Assembly (NCBI RefSeq): GCF_002204745.1
Contig: NZ_NIRR01000001.1
Location: 310,001 to 374,000, forward strand
Direction: 5' to 3'
Origin: Hymenobacter amundsenii
GTDB taxonomy: Bacteria; Bacteroidota; Bacteroidia; Cytophagales; Hymenobacteraceae
Length of the DNA stretch: 64,000 nt
Positions 58,357 through 64,000 of the stretch are shown piece after piece. Numbering within the stretch: position 1 is the first letter of the stretch; every line of letters begins with the position of its first letter. The notes beneath the pieces are model-generated. The model was not told the origin of the DNA. It did not search any database and worked only from the letters and a program-made list of their open reading frames with translations. Position numbers and translations under genes: made by a program.

Positions 58357-59226
58357 ATGCAAGATACGTGCTTTTCCCCGACGCAAACCTTGCGCTGCCC
58401 CGGCGGGCGGGTGCTCGATTTGCGCCGTCCGCGGGTGATGGGCATCCTCAACCTAACGCCCGACTCGTTCTATGCCGGCAGCCGCGTGGGCTCCGAAACC
58501 GAGCTACTGCGCCGGGCCGAAGTCATGCTCGAAGCCGGGGCCGCCGTGCTCGATCTGGGCGGCTACTCGTCGCGTCCCGGAGCCGAGGATATTTCCGTGG
58601 ACGAGGAAAAACACCGCTTACTGCCCGCCCTCGAAGCCGTGCGCCGTGCATTTCCCGAAGCTTTTCTGTCGGTCGACACCTTCCGGGCCGAGGTAGCGGA
58701 ACTGGCCGTGGCCGCCGGGGCCGACATCCTCAACGACATCAGCGGGGGCACGCTCGATACGGAAATGCTGCCCACCGCCGGCCGTCTGGGCGTGCCCTAC
58801 GTACTCATGCACCTGCGCGGCACGCCCCAGACCATGACCCAGCACACCGACTACGAAGGCGACATCGTGCTGGAGCTGGTGCGCTACTTCCGCGACAAGC
58901 TGGCCGAGCTACGCCGCCACGGCGTCACCGACGTACTCCTCGACCCTGGTTTCGGGTTTGCCAAAACGCCGGCTCAGAGCCACGAGTTGCTGCGGCGGCT
59001 GCCCGAGCTGCACCTGCTGGGCTTACCAATTCTGGCCGGGCTTTCGCGCAAGAGCATGGTCTATAAGCCGCTGGGGCTACAGCCCGAGGCGGCGCTGGCC
59101 GGCACCATCACCCTCAATACCCTGGCCGTACTCGGCGGGGCCCGGCTGCTACGCGTACACGACGTGGCCGAAGCCGTACAAACTATCCAACTCGTATCGA
59201 ACACTTACTCTCCGATTTCTCCGTGA
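58357..59226 (+). CDS. folP: Dihydropteroate synthase
   Basis: A 289-aa folate enzyme. Landmarks are MGILNLTPDSF (residues ~28-38), LDLGGYSSRPGA, SVDTFRAEVAELAVAAGADILNDISG (in part) and DPGFGFAKT. It joins p-aminobenzoate to dihydropterin pyrophosphate. Its stop overlaps the cdaA start (GTGA), giving a coupled pair. Confidence 0.95.
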   Translation: MQDTCFSPTQTLRCPGGRVLDLRRPRVMGILNLTPDSFYAGSRVGSETELLRRAEVMLEAGAAVLDLGGYSSRPGAEDISVDEEKHRLLPALEAVRRAFPEAFLSVDTFRAEVAELAVAAGADILNDISGGTLDTEMLPTAGRLGVPYVLMHLRGTPQTMTQHTDYEGDIVLELVRYFRDKLAELRRHGVTDVLLDPGFGFAKTPAQSHELLRRLPELHLLGLPILAGLSRKSMVYKPLGLQPEAALAGTITLNTLAVLGGARLLRVHDVAEAVQTIQLVSNTYSPISP

Positions 59227-60065
59227 TTGGCTCCTTCTCCATCGGCTTCCTGCGCATTGGCTGGATCGACGTCGTGGACGTGCTGCTGGTCACGGCCCTG
59301 TTCTACCAGCTCTACAAGCTGCTGACGGGCAGCGTGGCGCTCAAGGTTTTTCTGGGCTTCATGTCGCTCTACCTGTTCTATCTGGTGGTGAAGGCCGCTG
59401 GCATGGAGCTGCTGACCAGCATTCTGGGCCAGTTTATGAGCGTGGGCGTGCTGGCCGGCATCATTCTGTTTCAGCAGGAAATCCGGCGGTTTCTACTCAA
59501 TGTGGGCAAGGCCACCAGCTTCGGCAGCCGCCTGCGGGTATTCCCGTGGCGGCGCGAATCCGGGGCCGATCGTATGAACGTGACGCCCTTCATCGAGGCA
59601 GCCAAAAGCCTGGCCGGCAAGCAAACCGGGGCCCTGATTGCCTTCAGCCTGGCTTCCGACCTCAAGTTTTTCGCCGACTCGGGCGACCTGATTGATGCCG
59701 CCGTAAGCAAGCGCCTGCTCATGAGCATCTTCAACAAAACCAGCCCTTTGCACGACGGCGCCGTGATTATCGCCAATGGCCGCATCAAGGCCGCCCGTTG
59801 CATTCTGCCGGTGAGCGAAAACCCCGACGTGCCTGCCTCCATGGGCCTGCGCCACCGCGCCGCCATCGGCCTGACGGAGGTAACCGACGCCGTGGTGCTG
59901 GTAGTAAGCGAGGAAACGGGCCAGATTTCGGTGGTGCGCGGCGGCGAGGTATTTCGCAACCTAGCCCCCGCCGACCTGCGCACCCGCCTCAATGAACTGC
60001 TTTTCGATGGGGAAAGTAAGCCCACGGCTCCGGCGGCGGCCTCCTCGGCAGAAGTGGCCGCTTAG
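59223..60065 (+). CDS. cdaA: Diadenylate cyclase, CdaA type
   Basis: A 280-aa membrane cyclase making c-di-AMP. Starts at GTG 59223, sharing bases with the folP stop. Three N-terminal membrane helices (~10-75) lead to the DisA_N/DAC domain: SPLHDGAVII with the D-G-A motif, GLRHRAAIGL with the R-H-R motif, and ALIAFSLASD. In the family these bind ATP and catalyse. The Ala-rich C-terminus is short. The folP-cdaA order is usual for Bacteroidota. Confidence 0.95.
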   Translation: MIGSFSIGFLRIGWIDVVDVLLVTALFYQLYKLLTGSVALKVFLGFMSLYLFYLVVKAAGMELLTSILGQFMSVGVLAGIILFQQEIRRFLLNVGKATSFGSRLRVFPWRRESGADRMNVTPFIEAAKSLAGKQTGALIAFSLASDLKFFADSGDLIDAAVSKRLLMSIFNKTSPLHDGAVIIANGRIKAARCILPVSENPDVPASMGLRHRAAIGLTEVTDAVVLVVSEETGQISVVRGGEVFRNLAPADLRTRLNELLFDGESKPTAPAAASSAEVAA

Positions 60066-60484
60066 GGTGTAGGAAGTTGGCAGTTACCCTGCGGAGGTGC
60101 TTGCTGCAGCCAACGGTAAGCGGCTTCGGGGTCCGAAAAGGTATCCACCATGGGGCAATCCAGCGGGGCCAGCATCCGATGCACATCTGTACGCGCCTGC
60201 AGGTTATCGGGCAGTACCCAAGCCATGGCCACAATTCCGACATCGGCCAGATTATGCAGAAAATCCCGGTTCATCCAGCGGGTGAGTTCCGTCCAACCGT
60301 CTTCGTCCTGGGTGGCATCGTTGAGAATGCGGCTCACCTGAGTCAGGCAGACTTGGTCCAGAATTCTGAGGAAACATGCCTGAGATTCCTCTTCCGAATG
60401 CATCCCACGCCAAATCAGATGCAGCCAGCCGTTCTCGGCATCGTGGGCCATCGTCAAGCCGGGAGTTGTGAGAAGCGTTTTCAT
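60062..60484 (-). CDS. SpoIIAA-like / STAS-SEC14-type hypothetical protein (paralogue 3)
   Basis: A 140-aa protein from ATG 60484 (60496 also possible). It has the layout of the proteins at 2004 and 2674: DAENGWLHLIWRG, RILNDATQDEDG, FLHNLADVGIVAMAWVLP, and FSDPEAAYRWL at the C-terminus. Function is unknown. Its stop overlaps the end of the convergent cdaA by 4 bp, so no terminator lies between. Confidence 0.6.
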   Translation of the reverse strand: MKTLLTTPGLTMAHDAENGWLHLIWRGMHSEEESQACFLRILDQVCLTQVSRILNDATQDEDGWTELTRWMNRDFLHNLADVGIVAMAWVLPDNLQARTDVHRMLAPLDCPMVDTFSDPEAAYRWLQQAPPQGNCQLPTP

Positions 60485-60624
60485 AGAGCAGAACAAGTAA
60501 GCCTATAATGACGGCACTACGGCGGAAATAATGAAGCTGTTTTTAGAAACTCGTTTCAAACGCACGAGAGCTTCGTGCTTCATCTGGCGGCCGCTTGATT
60601 TCCTGAACAGCTTAAATCATGAAA

Positions 60625-60655
60625 AAAGCTTGCCGGGAATTATCCGGCAAGCTTT
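60625..60655. terminator. Bidirectional terminator
   Basis: AAAGCTTGCCGG and CCGGCAAGCTTT form a perfect 12-bp stem, followed by CCTTTT on the plus strand and preceded by an A-run; it serves kbl on the minus strand. Confidence 0.88.
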
Positions 60656-60686
60656 CCTTTTAGCAGAAACTGAGCAATAGAGGCAC

Positions 60687-61883
60687 TTACTTGATAACCT
60701 CCAGCTCCCGGCCTACCTCGATAAAGGCGGCAATGGCCTGGTCGAGTTGGTCGCGGGTGTGGGCCGCGCTCAACTGCACCCGGATGCGGGCCTGGCCTTT
60801 GGGCACGACGGGGAAATAGAAGCCAACTACATAAATGCCCTTTTCCAGCATTTTAGCAGCGAATTCCTGGCTCAGTTTGGCATCGTGGAGCATAACGGGC
60901 ACAATCGGGTGCTCGCCGGGCTTGATGTCGAAGCCGGCCGCCGTCATCTGCTGGCGGAAATACTTGGTGTTTTCTTCGAGCTGGTCGCGCAGTTGGGTGC
61001 TTTCGGTGAGCAGCTCCAATACCCGCAGGCTGGCCCCCACAATGGCGGGCGCCAGCGTATTGCTGAACAGGTAAGGCCGGCTGCGCTGGCGCAGCATATC
61101 GATAATCTCCTGGCGGCCGGTGGTAAAGCCGCCCATGGCCCCGCCCAGGGCCTTGCCCAGCGTGCCGGTAATGATATCGACCCGACCCATTACGCCCCGC
61201 ATTTCGTGGGTGCCACGGCCGGTTTTGCCCAAAAAGCCGGTGCTGTGGCACTCGTCCACCATCACCAGAGCCTCATATTTGTCGGCTAGGTCGCAGATTT
61301 TGTCGAGCTGGGCAATGGTGCCGTCCATCGAGAACGAGCCGTCCGTCACGATGATGCGGTGGCGGCTGCCCTTGGCCTGGGCATCCTGGAGCTGCTTTTC
61401 CAGGTCGGCCATGTCGTTATGGATGTAGCGGTAGCGCTGGGCCTTACACAAGCGCACGCCATCAATAATAGAAGCGTGGTTGAGCGAGTCGGAAATGATG
61501 GCATCCTGCTCGTTGAACAGGGGCTCGAATACGCCGCCGTTGGCGTCGAAGGCCGCCGCGTACAAAATCGTGTCTTCGGTACCCAGGAATTCGGCCAGCT
61601 TCTTTTCCAGCTCCTTGTGAATATCCTGAGTGCCGCAGATAAAGCGCACCGACGACAGGCCGTAGCCGTGCGAGTCGATGGCCTGCTTGGCGGCCTCAAT
61701 CACGGCCGGGTGCGAGCTAAGGCCTAGGTAGTTGTTGGCGCAGAAGTTGAGCACGTCGCCGGCCTCGCGGGTCTCGATTTCGGCGCCCTGGGGCGAGGTG
61801 ATCACGCGCTCCTGCTTGTAAAGGCCGGCGTCCTTTATTTCCTGGAGTTGCTGCTGAAGATCGGGCTGAAGGGTGGTGTACAT
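60687..61883 (-). CDS. kbl: Glycine C-acetyltransferase (2-amino-3-ketobutyrate CoA ligase)
   Basis: A 398-aa PLP enzyme from ATG 61883. Landmarks are [42 protein letters not shown], and the PLP-lysine in [17 protein letters not shown]. It splits 2-amino-3-ketobutyrate to glycine and acetyl-CoA in threonine breakdown. An SDR gene starting at 63934 may be the threonine dehydrogenase partner. Confidence 0.95.
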   Translation of the reverse strand: MYTTLQPDLQQQLQEIKDAGLYKQERVITSPQGAEIETREAGDVLNFCANNYLGLSSHPAVIEAAKQAIDSHGYGLSSVRFICGTQDIHKELEKKLAEFLGTEDTILYAAAFDANGGVFEPLFNEQDAIISDSLNHASIIDGVRLCKAQRYRYIHNDMADLEKQLQDAQAKGSRHRIIVTDGSFSMDGTIAQLDKICDLADKYEALVMVDECHSTGFLGKTGRGTHEMRGVMGRVDIITGTLGKALGGAMGGFTTGRQEIIDMLRQRSRPYLFSNTLAPAIVGASLRVLELLTESTQLRDQLEENTKYFRQQMTAAGFDIKPGEHPIVPVMLHDAKLSQEFAAKMLEKGIYVVGFYFPVVPKGQARIRVQLSAAHTRDQLDQAIAAFIEVGRELEVIK

Positions 61884-61978
61884 AGAGTGGCTGCTTGAGT
61901 ATGTGAATAAGTGAGCGGGAACGGCACAAAGGTACGGAAGGTGAATCGGGCAGGTGGCAGGAGGCGGCTCGCCATTCC

Positions 61979-63061
61979 TCACCGCGCCAAAAACGCCCGC
62001 ACGCCCTCCCGGCCGCTGTCCAGGAGCTGCTGTTTCTGGGCTTCGGGTACGCGGCGTACTTTGGGCTGAAACCCGAGCGTGTTAATGCTGATAGTGCGGG
62101 CCCAATCGGTGGGGCGGGCGGGGTTAAGATTTTCGAGGGCCACCGTGTAAAGGGCTCCGATGTAGGAGCCGAAATCCTGAATGACGTAGGGTGCCAACTG
62201 CTGCCGGCCGCCGGGTTGGGCATCAAGGTCAATCTGCTCGGCCCGGTCGAGGCGAATGCCCAGCGTTTCGGGGTTGATAAAAGGGGCCGTGGCTGGCCGA
62301 GCTCCCGGGTACGGCGGCGGCGTGGTCAGGTAGCGTGGGTGGTCGAACAAATCGAGCGGGTAGTTGGCCAGCAAGCCCCCATCGACGAGCACTTCCACGG
62401 CCTGCTCTTTGGCCGGCTGGCGCACTACCTGGCCCGTGGTGGCATCGAGCAGCACGGCCCGGAAGTAAAGCGGAATACTCATGCTGATGCGCACGGCATC
62501 GGCCACGCGCAGGTTGGGGTGGGTTTCGTAGCTGAACACCTGGGCGCACTGCCGGGTGAGGTTGGTGCCGGTGGTGTACAGGTCGCGGTAGCGGGCGGGC
62601 TGCTGCTGAGCCAGCGCGTGCAACTGGCCCAGCGTCAGATCGGGCTGCTGGGTCTGGCGGCCCACCAGCTCGGCCAACAGGTTCGTGAAGGCGTCGCCCC
62701 GGTACCAGCCGTATTGTTTCAGCAGGCGGGTGCTGCCCCCAAAAAAAATAAGCCGGCCGTCGTTGAGGCGCTGAATGGGCAGCTCGTTGACGATGCAGAT
62801 GATGTCGGCGGGGGCGTAGCCCACGGCCAGCAGCGCCGCCTGAATGGCCCCGGCCGAGGTGCCGCCCACCCGCCGCAGGTCGGCCAGCAGCCCCTGGCGC
62901 TCCAGTTCGGCCAAGGCCCCGCCGTAGGCAATGCCCCGGATGCCGCCGCCCTCCATCACGAGGTTGCAGTACCGGACGGGGGGTGCAATTGGCTGAGCCC
63001 GCGCGGTTACGGCCAGCCCAAGACTCAGCCCCATCAACACCAAGCGTACTTTTTGCCGCAT
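61979..63061 (-). CDS. Patatin-like phospholipase
   Basis: A 360-aa exported protein from ATG 63061 with a signal peptide (ending TARAQ). Patatin landmarks: oxyanion loop [15 protein letters not shown], nucleophile Ser in [13 protein letters not shown], and the D-G-G/A motif as [12 protein letters not shown] with the catalytic Asp. It would cleave acyl chains from lipids in the periplasm or outside. It is monocistronic, 95 bp from kbl. Confidence 0.92.
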   Translation of the reverse strand: MRQKVRLVLMGLSLGLAVTARAQPIAPPVRYCNLVMEGGGIRGIAYGGALAELERQGLLADLRRVGGTSAGAIQAALLAVGYAPADIICIVNELPIQRLNDGRLIFFGGSTRLLKQYGWYRGDAFTNLLAELVGRQTQQPDLTLGQLHALAQQQPARYRDLYTTGTNLTRQCAQVFSYETHPNLRVADAVRISMSIPLYFRAVLLDATTGQVVRQPAKEQAVEVLVDGGLLANYPLDLFDHPRYLTTPPPYPGARPATAPFINPETLGIRLDRAEQIDLDAQPGGRQQLAPYVIQDFGSYIGALYTVALENLNPARPTDWARTISINTLGFQPKVRRVPEAQKQQLLDSGREGVRAFLAR

Positions 63062-63314
63062 TGCCCGTCGTTTAAAAATGCCCCATAAAACCGCCGCCAG
63101 CGCCGACACTAACAAGGTGCAAAATAGGGCATCTCCGCGTAGCGGATTCACGACCAACAGGCCGGAGATACAAAGACGCGAATTCGCAGCTGGCCCTCGG
63201 GCAAAACCGCACGAACGGCACGGACGATTAAACGCGGATATGCGTTTCTACAGTGGATTGAGGCTCTTGGCCATGAACCCGTTGAAACGTGCTGATAATC
63301 TGAAAGCTCGCCTC

Positions 63315-63752
63315 TCAGCCATCTACCAGCTGGCCTTGGGCAAAGCTGCGCAGCAGCTCCCAAAGCTCGGCGGGCGGGTGGGCGGCAAAGCCGGGAGTGG
63401 CAGCCAGGGACAGAAACCCGGTAGCTTGCTCCAGTGCCGCGGCCTCGACGGGCAGGTAGCCCATACGCCAGTCGGGGAAGGCGCGGGTCGTCAAGGGTTC
63501 GTAGGCCAGGGTGCGGACTTCGCAGTGGCGAGGGTCGGCCTCAATCAGGCTGTAGAGGCGGTCGAGTGCCGGGCCAGGACCTTCGATTACCTGCAGAAAC
63601 CGGCCCTCACTATAGAGCAGCAGCCCACTGATCCGGTGCTGGGCGTTGCGCGAACGAGCTCGGCGCAGCAGCATATCGAGGGCCTCAGGCGTGAATGATT
63701 CGACGGCCTGACTGTGGTACACTAACCGGAATAAAGGACTTGGAAACGGCAT
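63315..63752 (-). CDS. BLUF-domain blue-light photoreceptor
   Basis: A 145-aa single-domain protein. Flavin-contact residues of BLUF are all there: the Tyr in FRLVYHSQA (residue 12), Asn in RSRNAQHRISG, Gln in RFLQVIEG, and the Trp-x-Met in PDWRMGY. It binds FAD and changes shape in blue light. There is no output domain, so a partner is needed. The C-terminal helices (EATGFLSLAAT... to end) are usual for short BLUF proteins. Confidence 0.92.
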   Translation of the reverse strand: MPFPSPLFRLVYHSQAVESFTPEALDMLLRRARSRNAQHRISGLLLYSEGRFLQVIEGPGPALDRLYSLIEADPRHCEVRTLAYEPLTTRAFPDWRMGYLPVEAAALEQATGFLSLAATPGFAAHPPAELWELLRSFAQGQLVDG

Positions 63753-63873
63753 AGAGAAGGTAAAGCACTTTTTTTTAACTGATAATTCCAGGTATTGGTT
63801 CGTACGGTCGAGCTTAGCACACCTTGCTTCGGGCCAGCCGGCAGCGCCTAAGGCCAGCCGCCGCCAAAGCGGT

Positions 63874-63881
63874 TATCTTTG
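63874..63881 (+). promoter_or_regulatory. Likely -7 box TATCTTTG of the last gene
   Basis: A perfect TAnnTTTG match, 52 bp before the ATG at 63934. No clear TTTG -33 box is seen at the usual distance. Confidence 0.5.
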
Positions 63882-63933
63882 TCCTCCTGCCAAGCCCAAC
63901 CCACCCAATTCCCCACCCCTTTTTCTTCTTCCT

Positions 63934-64000
63934 ATGAGCACAAACGTCTCCCCCAGCGGCGAAACCATCCTCGTTATTGGGGCCGGCGGCCAGTTGGGCC
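63934..64000 (+). CDS. NAD-dependent epimerase/dehydratase (SDR), 3' end outside window; probably threonine dehydrogenase
   Basis: Only 22 residues are visible. They end ETILVIGAGGQLG, the dinucleotide-binding G-x-G-x-x-G start of an extended SDR. The ILVIGA-G-Q-(I/L)-G pattern and kbl nearby suggest the SDR-type L-threonine 3-dehydrogenase of Bacteroidota, which feeds Kbl. The rest is needed to confirm. Confidence 0.6.
   Translation, partial: MSTNVSPSGETILVIGAGGQLG

Overview
The window looks like a stretch of chromosome from a GC-rich, Hymenobacter-like member of the Bacteroidota (Cytophagales). This is inferred from the gene families present (DUF2652, SEC14/STAS-like proteins, BT_3928-type DoxX protein, DUF1599, fasciclin, cyclase cdaA behind folP), from Bacteroidota-type promoter -7 boxes (TAnnTTTG), and from abundant short palindromic repeats of the type CATGCTGAG...GAAGCATG. 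No 16S gene is present, so the genus is an inference.

Layout. 1-17.7 kb is host chromosome: the 3' part of polyphosphate kinase, two SEC14/STAS-like proteins, two outer-membrane proteins (one a metallophosphatase fused to a beta-barrel), an HD-hydrolase/PycTM-like membrane protein convergent with a cyclase-fold DUF2652 protein, tRNA-Arg(CCT), a fasciclin lipoprotein-like gene, a TPR histidine kinase, a MITE-like element, gene remnants of an MmeI-type methyltransferase and a 3-hydroxyacyl-CoA dehydrogenase, and a Rieske-like lipoprotein.

17,764-47,415 is a ~29.7-kb integrated, phage-derived element inserted in the 3' end of tRNA-Asn(GTT). It is bounded by a 13-bp direct repeat (attL/attR), carries arrays of ACCGGGACA repeats next to each att site, and has a tyrosine integrase at the left end and a CI-type repressor divergent from a replication operon (small HTH proteins, DnaD-like protein, DnaB helicase) at the right end. 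Between them lie a recombination-type operon (PD-(D/E)XK nuclease and small proteins), a G-rich 0.8-kb non-coding centre flanked by outward promoters, a holin/endolysin-like pair, and cargo: chromate transporter plus DUF1259 protein, umuDC, an HNH endonuclease, an ATPase/STAS-like (DUF4325) pair, and a type I restriction-modification operon hsdR-hsdS-X-hsdM in which X is a PrrC-like anticodon nuclease candidate. No capsid, terminase, portal or tail gene is recognisable, so it resembles a phage satellite or a decayed prophage acting as a defence island.

47.4-64 kb returns to host genes: GAF proteins, a 1,249-aa hybrid sensor kinase with its response regulator, fatty acid hydroxylase, shikimate kinase, an oligopeptide-type ABC permease, a DoxX/BT_3928 protein, DUF1599, folP-cdaA, glycine C-acetyltransferase (kbl), a patatin, a BLUF photoreceptor and the first codons of an SDR gene that is probably threonine dehydrogenase, the partner of kbl.

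The most interesting leads are the RM-embedded PrrC-like gene with a conserved R-x3-E...H triad, the ATPase/DUF4325 pair, the HD-PycTM protein facing a degenerate cyclase, and the element's unexplained G-rich centre and its uncharacterised 248-aa/133-aa gene pair.
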